Notes: a model not told the origin generated them from the letters alone. A stretch of 64,000 nucleotides of DNA from Parafrankia elaeagni (GCF_000374165.1 NZ_KB893728.1:237527-301526), one strand, 5' to 3'; shown: positions 24,770-33,530, numbered from the stretch's first letter. Program-made: numbers and translations.

Positions 24770-25870
24770 ATGAAGGCGACCGCGGCTGTGCTGCGTCAGG
24801 CCACCGGCCCCTATCTGATCGAGGACGTCGTCCTCGACCCACCCGGGCCTGGTGAGGTGCTGGTCCGGGTCGTGAGCGCGGGCATGTGCCACTCGGACAT
24901 GCTGCCGCGGCAGGGAGACGCCCTCGCTCCGCCGCCCATCATCACCGGGCACGAGGGCGCCGGGGTGGTCGAGGCCGTGGGCGCCGGGGTCGAGCGGGTG
25001 TCGGTCGGCGACCACGTCGTCCTGTCGTTCGACTCCTGCGGCGAGTGCGCGAACTGCCGCCGGGGGCTGCCGCCCTACTGCGACACGTTTCTGGGCCGCA
25101 ACATGCTCGGGCGCCGGGTCGACGGGTCGACCTGCGCGTACGACGCGCGGAACGAGCAGATCGCGGCCCGGTGGTTCGGCCAGTCGTCGTTCGCCACCCA
25201 CTGCATCGCGACCGAGCGCAACGCGGTCGTCGTCGACCCGGCACTGCCGCTCGAGAAGCTCGGCCCGCTCGGCTGCGGCATGCTCACCGGCGCCGGCACG
25301 GTCCTCGTCGGGATGAACATCACCGCGGGAAGCAGCGTCGTGGTGTTCGGCGCGGGTGCCGTGGGCCTTGCGGCCGTCATGGCCGCGAAGGTCGTCGGTG
25401 CGGACCCGATCATCGCCGTGGACCTCCACGAGAGCCGGCTGGCGCTCGCCGGCGAGCTGGGAGCCACCCACGTTCTGGACGGGACGGCCGACCGCCTGAC
25501 CCGCAGCATCCGGAGTCTGACCGGCGGTGGGGCGCACTTCAGCATCGACACCACCGGCAACGTCACCGTCGCGGCGCGGGCAGTCTCCGTGCTGCGCCAG
25601 ACCGGCCACTGCGGGCTCGTGGGCCTGCAGCACGAGCCGTTCGTCCTCGACCCGGCCGCGTTGCTGGGCAGGACGGCATCCGGGATCATCGAGGGTGGCG
25701 CCGACCCGCAGGTCCTCATCCCGCGCCTGATCGAGCTGTGGCAGGAGGGCCGGTTCCCGTTCGACCGACTGATCGAGACCTTTCCGCTGGCGGAGATCAA
25801 CACGGCCGAGAAGGCATCGCTGTCCGGCGCGGTCGTCAAGCCGGTGATGCTGCCCGGCGGGATCATCTGA
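24770..25870 (+). CDS. Zinc-dependent alcohol dehydrogenase (aryl-alcohol / AdhD type)
   Basis: 366 residues, group III zinc alcohol dehydrogenase that interconverts an alcohol and an aldehyde with NAD(P). Catalytic zinc ligands in AGMCHSD (Cys), TGHEGAG (His, Glu) and GPLGCGMLTGAG (Cys); structural zinc in CGECANCRRGLPPYC, four cysteines. The cofactor domain starts VVVFGAGAVGLAAVMAAKVV; an acidic residue follows at VDLHESR, which favours NAD. ATG at 24770 is chosen because AGGAGG precedes it by six bases; an open frame extending back to 24608 lacks conserved residues. The gene seems to stand alone and is followed by a 14-bp tandem repeat. It could work with the LLM enzyme downstream. Confidence 0.94.
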   Translation: MKATAAVLRQATGPYLIEDVVLDPPGPGEVLVRVVSAGMCHSDMLPRQGDALAPPPIITGHEGAGVVEAVGAGVERVSVGDHVVLSFDSCGECANCRRGLPPYCDTFLGRNMLGRRVDGSTCAYDARNEQIAARWFGQSSFATHCIATERNAVVVDPALPLEKLGPLGCGMLTGAGTVLVGMNITAGSSVVVFGAGAVGLAAVMAAKVVGADPIIAVDLHESRLALAGELGATHVLDGTADRLTRSIRSLTGGGAHFSIDTTGNVTVAARAVSVLRQTGHCGLVGLQHEPFVLDPAALLGRTASGIIEGGADPQVLIPRLIELWQEGRFPFDRLIETFPLAEINTAEKASLSGAVVKPVMLPGGII

Positions 25871-25973
25871 ACGCTCCGCTTCCGTCTCCTTCGGGCAGGC
25901 CGGGGACGAGAGCCGGCAGGCTGGTCGGCGGCGTCATACAGGAGTCGGTTCGGCTGGTTCGGTACCCTCCTCC

Positions 25974-26040
25974 GCGCCGAGGGCCTCGCGCCGAGGGCCT
26001 CGCGCCGAGGGCCTCGCGCCGAGGGCCTCGCGCCGAGGGC
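25974..26040. repeat. 14-bp tandem repeat, nearly five copies
   Basis: GCGCCGAGGGCCTC repeats without change about 4.8 times between the alcohol dehydrogenase and the LLM gene. A 14-bp unit is not a multiple of three, which agrees with its non-coding position. Confidence 0.92.
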
Positions 26041-26138
26041 AGGAGGCCGCGGAGCAGGGCTGGTGACTGGCGGCGGCAAGGGCACGGCACGCGCAAGACC
26101 GGAAAGGTCGGGAATCGAAGGCAGGAGGCAGGAGACGC

Positions 26139-27179
26139 ATGCGGATCGGAATGCCGCTGAACTACAGCGGCGGGTTCACCGAGGCTGTCGCGGAGCTCGG
26201 TGACTTCGAGAAGGCGGGGCTGCGCATCGTCTTCGTCCCGGAGGCGTACTCGTTCGACGCCGTCAGCCAGCTCGGGTTCCTCGCGGCGCGCACCGAACGG
26301 ATCGAGATCGCCTCGGGCATCCTGCCGATCTACACCCGCACGCCGACCCTGACCGCCATGACGGCGGCCGGCCTCGACTTCGTCTCCGGCGGCCGCTTCA
26401 CGCTCGGCCTCGGTGCCTCCGGGCCACAGGTGATCGAGGGCTTCCACGGGGTGCCCTACGACGCCCCGCTCGCCCGCACCCGGGAGGTCGTCGAGATCTG
26501 CCGGATGGTGTGGCGGCGGGAGAAGCTCGAGTACGCCGGCCGCCACTACACGCTGCCGCTGCCACCGGAGCAGGGAACGGGGCTCGGCAAGGCGCTGAAG
26601 ATCATCAATCAGCCCGTGCGGGAGCGGATCCCGGTGCTGCTCGCGGCGATCGGGCCGAAGAACGTGGCGATGGCAGCGGAGATCGCCGAGGGATGGGAGC
26701 CGTTCTTCTTCCACCCGGAGAAGGCCGGTGAGGTGTGGGGAGAGGCCCTGGCGGAGGGCACCGCCCGGCGCGCCCCCGAGCTGGGCCCCCTGGACGTCGT
26801 CGTCGCCGCGCCGCTGGCGATCGGAGAGGACACCGACGGCCTGCTCGACCTGATGCGCCCGATGGTCGCCCTCTACGTCGGCGGCATGGGCGCCAAGGGC
26901 CGCAACTTCTACAACGACCTCGCCCGCCGCTATGGCTATGTCCGGGAGGCCGAACTCATCCAGGAGCTGTATCTGGCCGGCCGGAAGAAGGAGGCGGAGG
27001 CGGCCGTACCCGTCGACCTGCTGCGCGCCACCGCGCTCATCGGCCCGCCCGGGTACCTCCGGGAGCGGCTCGCCGCCTACGCCGAGGCCGGTGCGACGAC
27101 GTTGAACGTGACGCCGCTCGCCGCACACCACCATGCGCGCGTCGCCGCGATCGAGCAGGTGTGCGAGTGGGCGTCCTGA
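26139..27179 (+). CDS. LLM-class F420-dependent oxidoreductase
   Basis: 346 residues, luciferase-like barrel. MRIGMPLNYSGGF starts the first strand; FVPEAYSFDAVSQLGFLA, ERIEIASGILPIYTRTP (typical F420-side strand with a non-prolyl cis bond region) and RFTLGLGASGPQVIEGF (cofactor phosphate loop) follow; AAIGPKNVAMAAEIAEGW is the usual fourth-quarter motif. This arrangement is that of actinobacterial F420-dependent enzymes annotated as methylene-H4MPT-reductase-like, most of unknown substrate. ATG at 26139 has AGGAG nearby (GGCAGGAGGCAGGAGAC). It is only distantly similar to the LLM enzyme at 9539. Probably monocistronic, convergent with the NERD gene. Confidence 0.9.
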   Translation: MRIGMPLNYSGGFTEAVAELGDFEKAGLRIVFVPEAYSFDAVSQLGFLAARTERIEIASGILPIYTRTPTLTAMTAAGLDFVSGGRFTLGLGASGPQVIEGFHGVPYDAPLARTREVVEICRMVWRREKLEYAGRHYTLPLPPEQGTGLGKALKIINQPVRERIPVLLAAIGPKNVAMAAEIAEGWEPFFFHPEKAGEVWGEALAEGTARRAPELGPLDVVVAAPLAIGEDTDGLLDLMRPMVALYVGGMGAKGRNFYNDLARRYGYVREAELIQELYLAGRKKEAEAAVPVDLLRATALIGPPGYLRERLAAYAEAGATTLNVTPLAAHHHARVAAIEQVCEWAS

Positions 27180-27192
27180 CAGGGCCCGCCGC

Positions 27193-28080
27193 TCAGACAC
27201 CCACCCAGGTGGCCGGGATCCGGGCGCAGGCGTAGATGCGCTCGACGTCCGCCGGCCCCCACACCGGCCGGACGGCGTCGAAGGCCGTACCGAGGTCGTC
27301 GTGGTGTACGGCGTAGACGTCCTTCAGTGTCTCCACCACCGTGAGCTGTTCCGCGTTGACGAAGGCCAGCACACCGGCGACGCAGATGTCGAAACCGCAC
27401 GCGCGGCTCAGCGCCGTCGAGGCCCGCAGCGCCTCGGCGCGGGCCTTGCGTACGTACTGGTAGGCACGGGGACCCAGCCGTACGGCCTCGTCGCCCACCC
27501 AGATCCGGCTGCCGTGGTGGTGCTTGGTGTTGATGGTGAAGACCCCGCCGGGGCCGATCAGCAGATGGTCGATGTCCACCTCGTTGGCCAGGGGGATCGA
27601 GTGCAGCACCCGCCAGCCGCGGGACTCCAGCGGAGCGAGCTCGGCCGCGACGATCCGCTCGCCCGCCAGGCCCGTCCGCCAGCCCGCTGTCTCCGGTCCC
27701 CCGCGCCGTAGCAGGCGGTCCACCAGCGCCCGCCAGAAACCGGGCTCCAGCTCGGCGAGCAGCGCCTCGATGGCCGCGCCGGGCTGGTTCACCGCAAGAT
27801 CGTCGGGTCTGGCCGGGTGGCCCCGCCGGGAGCCTCTGGCTGCTGGGGGCGGGCTCATGACCGGGCTGGTGGCCGCGGTCGGAACCGCCGTCGCTGCCGG
27901 CACGGTGCCCAGATGCGGACTCAGGACGGAGAACACCGTGTCGCGGTCGACGCCGTCGGCCGTGATGTCGAGCTTCCCGGTCAGCAGATCGAAACAGGCG
28001 GCGTTTCGCCCATCGGGAAAGTTCACGTACAGCCGGTCCTGCCCGAAGCGTTTCCAGCGTTTGACCTGGAACTCGTCCAT
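27193..28080 (-). CDS. NERD-domain (nuclease-related) protein
   Basis: 295 residues. The N-terminal 100 residues contain a small unknown segment (WKRFGQDRLYVNFPDGR... CFDLLTGKLDI). The NERD domain spans about residues 130-250: LAGERIVAAELAPLESRGW, then SIPLANEVDIDHLLIGPGG and VFTINTKHHHGSRIWVG. The D-x(n)-TK arrangement matches the PD-(D/E)xK-like active site proposed for NERD, so a DNA- or RNA-processing role is predicted; no activity is proven for most members. ATG at 28080. It is isolated, convergent with the LLM gene by 13 bases, with a long upstream gap. Not obviously part of a defence cluster: no helicase or methylase lies beside it. Confidence 0.88.
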   Translation of the reverse strand: MDEFQVKRWKRFGQDRLYVNFPDGRNAACFDLLTGKLDITADGVDRDTVFSVLSPHLGTVPAATAVPTAATSPVMSPPPAARGSRRGHPARPDDLAVNQPGAAIEALLAELEPGFWRALVDRLLRRGGPETAGWRTGLAGERIVAAELAPLESRGWRVLHSIPLANEVDIDHLLIGPGGVFTINTKHHHGSRIWVGDEAVRLGPRAYQYVRKARAEALRASTALSRACGFDICVAGVLAFVNAEQLTVVETLKDVYAVHHDDLGTAFDAVRPVWGPADVERIYACARIPATWVGV

Positions 28081-28525
28081 ACTCCGCCCATCGATGACGA
28101 CATGGAGATGCGCCGGCCGTCAGCCCGCTGTCACGCGCGGGCCGTACCATCACCGCCGCACACCGGCAGGGCAGCGGCAGATGTCAGGATGCAAGTCCTG
28201 GAACTGCACGGTATCGCCGCCGCGACCGGGCCTCCACCGATTCCCTCGACAAGGAAGTCGTCGCGGCGCCGAGTCCCGGGAAAGATGGCCCTGACCAGCG
28301 AGGAATCGCTTCCGGTGAAACGGTGACCAGAAGTGGCGGGACATCCGCGGCCGTTCCCCCTGGTCCGCGTCCAGGCAGGCGCGGTCGGCTGGGGGTACAC
28401 GACGCGTCCACACCCGGCACTCGCCCGTGGTTGGCTGGAGAAGGCAAGGCCATGAGCACTGTTGCCCGCGAGCGGTGTCGTGGTGCTGTGGTGCCGCACA
28501 GACGAGGCGGCGGGGCGACGAGGGG
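28081..28525. other. Intergenic region, no gene seen
   Basis: About 445 bases between divergent genes. Open frames here have no credible start or known protein, and no tRNA or hairpin terminator is apparent. It presumably contains the promoters of the NERD gene and of the hydrolase, which I could not place. Confidence 0.5.
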
Positions 28526-29506
28526 ATGAGGCGGTCGGTGAGCGCGCGCGTGCAGAGGTCGTTCGAGGGGGCCGGAGTGCGGCTGGCGGGTGACCGCTGG
28601 GATCCCGCTGGCGGCGGCAGGGGAACCGTGCTGCTGCTGCACGGCGGCGGGCAGACCCGGCACTCCTGGCAGCGGACAGGGGAGCGCCTCGCCGCCCTGG
28701 GCTGGTCGGCGGTCGCGGTCGACGCGCGCGGCCACGGCGACAGCGACTGGTCACCGGACGGCGACTACGGCTATCGGACGCTTGTCGGCGACGTGCGGGC
28801 GGTCGCCAGCCAGCTCGGCGAGCCGCCTGTCCTCGTCGGTGCCTCGATGGGGGGCATGGCGGCACTGATCGCGCAGGGGCAGGAACCAGCTCTCGGCCGT
28901 GCGCTGGTGCTGGTCGACATCACGCCCCGGGTGGAGCCCGAGGGGACGGAGAAGATCTTCGCCTTCATGTCCTCGGCGCCGGACGGGTTCGCGTCGCTGG
29001 AGGAGGCGTCGGCCGCGATCAGCGCCTACAACCCGCACCGCCGGCGCCCCGCAAACCTTGACGGCCTGCGGAAGAACCTGCGTCAGCGGGACGGGCGCTG
29101 GTTCTGGCACTGGGATCCGGCGTTCATGCGGATCCGCGAGGAGGCCGACCGGGCGCTGGAGATCCAGCAGGGATTGCAAGGCCCGACGGTGGCCGGGGCC
29201 GGGGCGGCGCCCGCCCACCAGCCCGAACCGCTCTATGCCGCGGCCCGCGCGATCAGGGTGCCGACCCTTCTGGTGCGGGGCAGGCAGTCCGACATCGTCA
29301 GCGAGCAGGGCGCGGCGGAGCTGCTGGAGCTCATCCCGCACGCCGAGTACGTCGACGTCACCGGTGCCGGCCACATGGTCGCCGGCGACGACAACGACGT
29401 GTTCGCCGGCCGGCTCGGCGACTTCCTCGACCGGTTGCCGCCGGCGGGCGCCGCCCCCGGGGTCACCACCCCCGAGGGGGCCGCAACCGCCGATGCGGCG
29501 GGCTGA
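28526..29506 (+). CDS. Alpha/beta-fold hydrolase
   Basis: 326 residues. Cap-containing alpha/beta hydrolase: VLLLHGGGQTRHSW (oxyanion loop), VDARGHGDSDW, the nucleophile elbow VGASMGGMAAL near residue 110, a cap region rich in charged residues, VPTLLVRGRQSDIVS (Asp acid) and VTGAGHMVAGDDN (His). The layout is like epoxide hydrolases, haloperoxidase-like esterases and C-C hydrolases; the Ser nucleophile excludes an epoxide hydrolase. ATG at 28526 is used, with GTG at 28538 as alternative. Ends in a short Ala/Pro tail. A strong hairpin terminator follows within five bases. No functional partner adjoins it. Confidence 0.88.
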   Translation: MRRSVSARVQRSFEGAGVRLAGDRWDPAGGGRGTVLLLHGGGQTRHSWQRTGERLAALGWSAVAVDARGHGDSDWSPDGDYGYRTLVGDVRAVASQLGEPPVLVGASMGGMAALIAQGQEPALGRALVLVDITPRVEPEGTEKIFAFMSSAPDGFASLEEASAAISAYNPHRRRPANLDGLRKNLRQRDGRWFWHWDPAFMRIREEADRALEIQQGLQGPTVAGAGAAPAHQPEPLYAAARAIRVPTLLVRGRQSDIVSEQGAAELLELIPHAEYVDVTGAGHMVAGDDNDVFAGRLGDFLDRLPPAGAAPGVTTPEGAATADAAG

Positions 29507-29510
29507 GGCA

Positions 29511-29546
29511 CCGCGGGTCCACCGGCTCCGGCCGGTGGACCCGCGG
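29511..29546. terminator. Bidirectional hairpin terminator
   Basis: CCGCGGGTCCACCGGC, loop TCCG, GCCGGTGGACCCGCGG: a perfect 16-bp stem between the ends of the convergent hydrolase and tyrosyl-tRNA synthetase genes. There is no U tract, as is common in actinobacteria. Confidence 0.85.
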
Positions 29547-29580
29547 TCGCGGTCGTGACCCGGCCTGGCAGTGCCGCGGG

Positions 29581-30804
29581 TCAGTCGACCGGGTGGGAGA
29601 TCTGGAACCAGCGGCGCTTCCCGAGCTTCACCGGGGTCGGCTCGGCGCTCACCGTGATGACGGCCTCGATGTCGTCGATGCGGTCGTCGCCGACCGTGAC
29701 CCCGCCCTGCTCGATGAGCCGGCGCAGGTCGCCCTTGGACGGCCCGGCGCCGAGCAGGGCGCGCATCAGGTCCAGAATCCGGACGGACGCCGTGTCGATG
29801 ACGACGTGCTCGGCGTCTGCCGGCGCCTGGCGGCGGCTGAAGGTGGTGATGAACCACTCCCGCTCCGCGGCGGCGGCGGCCTCGCCGTCCCAGCGGGTGA
29901 CGACCGCGGTGGCCATGTCGTACTTCGCCTCGATCGGCGCCGACTCCTGCTTGCTCAGCACCTGCTGGATCCGCTCCGCCGGCAGGTCGGTGTACACCGC
30001 GAGGTACTGGCCGACGTACTGGTCGGGAACCCGCATCAGCCGGCCGAACTTCTCCCGCGGGCTGTGGCTGATGGCGACGTAGTTCCCGAGGCTCTTGCTC
30101 TGCTTCTCCCCGCCGTCGATTCCCGGCGTGATCTTCGTGGTGATGACGACCTGGGGCGCCTGGCCCTCCTTCTCCTGGAGGGAGCGCCCCATCATCTCGT
30201 TGAAGAGCTGGTCACTTCCGATGATCGTGAGGTCGGCGCGCAGGCAGACGGAGTCCCACCCCTGGATGATCGGGTACACCAGCTCGTGGGCGGCGATGGA
30301 CTGGCCCTCGCTCATCCGCTTGCGGAACATGTCCCGGGAAAGGAGCCGGTCGACGGTCACGCGGGACATGACGCTGAGCAGTTCCGACGGTGACATGGCG
30401 TTCAGCCACTCGGAGTTCGGTCGGACCTCGAGCAGCTCCGGATCCGTCCGCAGCACCTGGGTGGCCTGCTCCTGAATCTGCTTCGCGTTCGCCGCTATCT
30501 CCTCGCGGGAGAGTACCGGGCGCGTCCTGCTCTTTCCGGTGGGGTCGCCGATCTGTGTGGTGAAATCACCGAGAAGAAGCACGACCCGGTGCCCGAGATC
30601 CTGGAGCGCGCGGTACATCCACAGGTTTACCGCATGACCGATGTGCAGATGCGGGGCGGTGAGATCGACACCGTATTTCATAATCAGCTGCCGGCCGCTC
30701 AGAAGGCGCGTGCGCAGCTCTTCGAGTGTCAGTATCTCGTCGGTCGTCCGCGCGAAGTCGCTGAGGAGGCGGTCGACGTGCGCACGGTCATTAATGACAG
30801 ACAT
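29581..30804 (-). CDS. tyrS: Tyrosyl-tRNA synthetase, variant KMSKS loop (probably accessory)
   Basis: 407 residues. Class I aminoacyl-tRNA synthetase that charges tRNA-Tyr. KYGVDLTAPHLHIGHAVNLW carries the HIGH motif near residue 53; IIGSDQLFNEMMGR is the tyrosine/ATP pocket; EKQSKSLGNYVAI is the KMSKS loop with Gln in place of Met. A C-terminal S4-like RNA-binding domain (DLRRLIEQGGVTVGDDRI) is present, so the length is complete. Overall it resembles the TyrZ branch. Actinomycetes often carry a second tyrosyl-tRNA synthetase linked to antibiotic self-resistance or stress; its position among catabolic genes rather than in a housekeeping cluster suggests this is such a copy, but that is inference. 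ATG at 30804. Confidence 0.9.
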   Translation of the reverse strand: MSVINDRAHVDRLLSDFARTTDEILTLEELRTRLLSGRQLIMKYGVDLTAPHLHIGHAVNLWMYRALQDLGHRVVLLLGDFTTQIGDPTGKSRTRPVLSREEIAANAKQIQEQATQVLRTDPELLEVRPNSEWLNAMSPSELLSVMSRVTVDRLLSRDMFRKRMSEGQSIAAHELVYPIIQGWDSVCLRADLTIIGSDQLFNEMMGRSLQEKEGQAPQVVITTKITPGIDGGEKQSKSLGNYVAISHSPREKFGRLMRVPDQYVGQYLAVYTDLPAERIQQVLSKQESAPIEAKYDMATAVVTRWDGEAAAAAEREWFITTFSRRQAPADAEHVVIDTASVRILDLMRALLGAGPSKGDLRRLIEQGGVTVGDDRIDDIEAVITVSAEPTPVKLGKRRWFQISHPVD

Positions 30805-31262
30805 CTGGATCCCTGTGAGAGCTGATAATGGATCATCGTATCATGGCGGTCGAGGTGGACCGGTGATCCCGTCGCCGGCCGGGCCCGTGCGGAGGTTTCG
30901 CGCATTGACCGAAAGTCGGCCGAAGAACCACCCGGGCGCGGCGGCGGCTCAATAAACCGATTGGCCCGCCGGGCGTGATATTGGCCCCGGCGACCCGGGT
31001 GGCCACCGGGAGTCGGCGGTCGCGAGGTCGTCCGGTCATGCGTTGCGCGATTGCGTGTTTGCGCAGGGCCATCGGAACTCCGCGTGCGGACCACCCTGGG
31101 CGGGGCGGCTGCCGGGAGCCGGGCGGCGGTGATCCCGGGCGGCGGTGATCCGCCCTGTCGTGACGGGCGCTTCGAAGACCCGTGCCGGTGTAACGGGTCG
31201 AGGGTCGAACCGCGGGTTCGGTGCGGGGAGGCCCTAGCACGTAAGGCGACGGCGAAAAACAT
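30805..31262. other. Intergenic region upstream of the synthetase and of the SDR operon
   Basis: About 460 bases without a credible gene. On the minus strand AGGGTGGTCCGC near 31084-31095 resembles a T-box antiterminator, but the specifier stem is not apparent (see rejected items). ATTAT-containing AT-rich bases at 30825-30845 may hold the synthetase promoter. Confidence 0.4.
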
Positions 31263-31279
31263 CTATCCTTGAAAGGATT
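31263..31279. promoter_or_regulatory. Shared palindromic operator, copy 1 (SDR/SnoaL operon)
   Basis: CTATCCTTGAAAGGATT. The core ATCCTTG-AAGGAT palindrome recurs at 57303 and 59435. TATTCT at 31287-31292 fits a -10 for the plus-strand operon, with the operator covering its -35 region 18 bases upstream; the SDR start is at 31455, leaving a leader of about 155 bases. Confidence 0.7.
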
Positions 31280-31454
31280 GCTCTCATATTCTCAGGTGCG
31301 TCGTCGCGGGGGATCCGCCCCGCGCCGGGGAGCGGAACATCATGGCCTGCGTGTGGCGGGCGTCCACCGTCGGCGTACGCGGGCGTGTGTGCGACGAGCC
31401 CCGCCGTCAGGCGTAACCACCCGCCCCGGGCACTGATAGCAGACTGGAGTTGGT

Positions 31455-32315
31455 ATGGGCTCCCTCGCCGGGAAAGTCGCTGTCGTCACTGGAGCCAGCA
31501 GGGGCATCGGCAGAGGAATCGCGCTGGCGCTCGCGGACCACGGCGCCACGGTGTACGTGACGGGGCGGACGGTGGTGCCGGGTTCGCACGCTCTGCCCGG
31601 CACCGTCGGGGAGACCGCGGCGGAGGTCGACCGCCGCGGTGGACACGGTGTCGCGGTCCAGGTCGACCATGCTGACGACACGCAGGTCGCCGCGCTGTTC
31701 GCGCAGGTCGAGCGTGAGCAGGGCCGGCTGGACATCCTCGTCAACAACGCCTTCTCACTGCCCGAGGACCTGACCGAACCCGGGTCGTTCTGGGAGAAGC
31801 CGCTGTCGAACTGGGAGATGGTCGACGTCGGGGTCCGGTCGAACTTCGTCGCGGCGTGGCACGCGGCCCGTCTCATGGTTCCGCAGGGCCGCGGCCTCAT
31901 CGTGGCGACCTCGGGGTATGTGGGCGTCACCTACACCTACGGGGTCGTCTTCGGCACCTGCAAGTCCGCGGTGGACCGCATGGCGCGTGACATGGCGATC
32001 GAGCTGAAGCCGCACTCCGTCGCCTCCCTGTCGCTGTGGCAGGGGCTCACCTTCACCGAACGGGCGGAGCGCAATCTGGCCCGGGACCCGTCGATGAAGG
32101 CGCAGACGGTCACCAACCCGCTGATCGGCAGCTCGCCGGAGTTCCCGGGGCGCGTCATCGCGGCCCTCGCCGTCGACCCGGACCTCATGGCCAGGTCGGG
32201 CGGCACGTTCATCACCGCCGAGCTGGCGACCGAGTACGGCATCACGGACATCGACGGCAAGGTCGTCCCGTCGGTCCGCGCGCAGCGGGGATCGCCCCTC
32301 TGGTCACCCGTCTGA
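31455..32315 (+). CDS. SDR-family protein (DHRS1-like) with Phe at the catalytic Tyr position
   Basis: 286 residues. Rossmann start VAVVTGASRGIGRGIALAL and LDILVNNAFSLPED are normal. The catalytic Ser is present in VATSGYVG, but the YxxxK motif thirteen residues later reads FGTCK: the Tyr codon is TTC (Phe). The long substrate region (FWEKPLSNWEMVDVGVRSNF) resembles DHRS1-type SDRs. Without the Tyr, classical hydride transfer would be impaired, so it may use another residue, act on a different reaction or bind a ligand only. ATG at 31455 has GGAG upstream. First gene of an operon with two SnoaL-like genes, under the shared palindrome at 31263. Confidence 0.9.
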   Translation: MGSLAGKVAVVTGASRGIGRGIALALADHGATVYVTGRTVVPGSHALPGTVGETAAEVDRRGGHGVAVQVDHADDTQVAALFAQVEREQGRLDILVNNAFSLPEDLTEPGSFWEKPLSNWEMVDVGVRSNFVAAWHAARLMVPQGRGLIVATSGYVGVTYTYGVVFGTCKSAVDRMARDMAIELKPHSVASLSLWQGLTFTERAERNLARDPSMKAQTVTNPLIGSSPEFPGRVIAALAVDPDLMARSGGTFITAELATEYGITDIDGKVVPSVRAQRGSPLWSPV

Positions 32316-32363
32316 CCCCGCGCCGCCACCAGGTGTCGCCCGTTTTTCCCTCTGGAGGAGACA

Positions 32364-32921
32364 ATGGATATCCCGATCAGCCCGGAGCGGCTCGCCCGGC
32401 TTTCGGAAGTGCTCGACCGGCAGGACATCCTCGACGCCCTGACCCGCTTCAGCCGGGGCATGGACCGATTCGACCGTGAACTGTTCCTCTCGGCGTTCCA
32501 CAAGGACGCCGTGATCGCCGCGGGCTCCTTCGTGGGCGGCCCGGCGGAGCTGTACGACTGGGCGGCCCCCATGCACGAGCAGGGGCAGGCGGCGACCCAT
32601 CACAACCTGCTCAACGTCACCTACGACATCGACGGCGACACGGCGCACACGGAGACCTACTACCTGTTCGTCGGCCGCAACCGGGACGAGACGAACTGGA
32701 TCGCCGGCGGACGCTACCTCGACCGCCTGGAAAGGCGCGACGGTGAGTGGCGGATCGCGCTCCGGACGAACGCCATCGAGTGGTCCGGGCTCGTCCCGAC
32801 CCTCGACATCCCCTTCAAGGACGTCCCCGACGTCCACCTCAACGGCACGCCGGGGCGGGGGGCGAGCGACCCGTCCTACCGGCGGCCGCTGACGAACCTG
32901 CGCGAGCCGCAGATCCCCTGA
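32364..32921 (+). CDS. SnoaL/NTF2-like protein
   Basis: 185 residues, one SnoaL-like domain (cone-shaped alpha+beta barrel). Typical segments: LDALTRFSRGMDRFDRELFL (first helix), FHKDAVIAAGSFVGGP, THHNLLNVTYDIDGDTAHTE, and GGRYLDRLERRDGEWRIALR. Proteins of this fold act as small dehydratases, isomerases, cyclases or ring-hydroxylase beta subunits. ATG at 32364 has GGAGGAG five bases before it. It is followed 47 bases later by a paralog with the same RYLDRLERRDG(E/Q)WRIA stretch. As no oxygenase alpha subunit adjoins it, an isomerase or dehydratase role alongside the SDR is my inference. Confidence 0.85.
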   Translation: MDIPISPERLARLSEVLDRQDILDALTRFSRGMDRFDRELFLSAFHKDAVIAAGSFVGGPAELYDWAAPMHEQGQAATHHNLLNVTYDIDGDTAHTETYYLFVGRNRDETNWIAGGRYLDRLERRDGEWRIALRTNAIEWSGLVPTLDIPFKDVPDVHLNGTPGRGASDPSYRRPLTNLREPQIP

Positions 32922-32968
32922 CCGACCGACCGCCCGCCGGACGGACCGACCAAGAGGGAGCCCGCACC

Positions 32969-33529
32969 ATGACCAACGACACCACCGAGGGCGCCCCCGG
33001 GGCCGACGACCTCAGGTACGTCGTCGACCGCGCCCGGATCCTCGACTGCGTGGCCCGCGTCGCCCGGGGTGAGGACCGCCGCGACGCCGATCTGATCAGC
33101 AGCGCGTACTGGCCGGAGGCCACCGACGACCACGGCATCTTCGTCGGCGGGCTCAAGGAGTACCTCGACTGGGTGGTCCCGGGCGCCGAGGCGATCACGG
33201 TCACGTTACACACCCTGGGGCAGAGCCTGATCGAGGTCAGCGGGGACAGGGCGACCGCGGAGACGCACGTGACCGCCTACCACCGCATCAACATGGGCGA
33301 GCAGGAGAACGACATCGTGATCGGGGGGCGGTACCTGGACCGCCTGGAGCGGCGCGACGGGCAGTGGCGCATCGCCCACCGCACGATGCTCTACGACTGG
33401 CTCCGTGACTTCGGCACGTCGGTCGACTGGTCCCAGGGCGTGCTCGGCATGCCGTTCCTCGGCGACCACTACGTCGGCCGGGCACACGGCGACCACAGCG
33501 TCACCGCCTTCCGGTCCGACCAGGCCTGA
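32969..33529 (+). CDS. SnoaL/NTF2-like protein, paralog of the preceding gene
   Basis: 186 residues, one SnoaL-like domain: ILDCVARVARGEDRRDADLI, AYWPEATDDHGIFVGGLKE, TLGQSLIEVSGDRATAETH, and GGRYLDRLERRDGQWRIAHR. DH in EATDDHG and the HRT near the end are the positions where family enzymes place catalytic residues. ATG at 32969 is chosen because of GAGGGAG upstream; an earlier start at 32747 would overlap the first paralog. Two adjacent, related copies suggest a heteromer or two successive steps. The operon ends in a tandem repeat and a strong bidirectional hairpin. Confidence 0.85.
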   Translation: MTNDTTEGAPGADDLRYVVDRARILDCVARVARGEDRRDADLISSAYWPEATDDHGIFVGGLKEYLDWVVPGAEAITVTLHTLGQSLIEVSGDRATAETHVTAYHRINMGEQENDIVIGGRYLDRLERRDGQWRIAHRTMLYDWLRDFGTSVDWSQGVLGMPFLGDHYVGRAHGDHSVTAFRSDQA

Positions 33530-33530
33530 C

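Noticed and set aside
25974-26040. CRISPR-like repeat array
   Set aside because: The 14-bp units are directly adjacent without spacers and there are no cas genes; it is a simple tandem repeat.
31060-31100. T-box-like antiterminator (AGGGTGGTCCGC then a pairing CCCTG) upstream of the tyrosyl-tRNA synthetase
   Set aside because: It lacks the conserved ACC after TGGN, lies about 275 bases from the start codon, and I could not find a specifier stem with a Tyr codon. Probably chance in GC-rich DNA.
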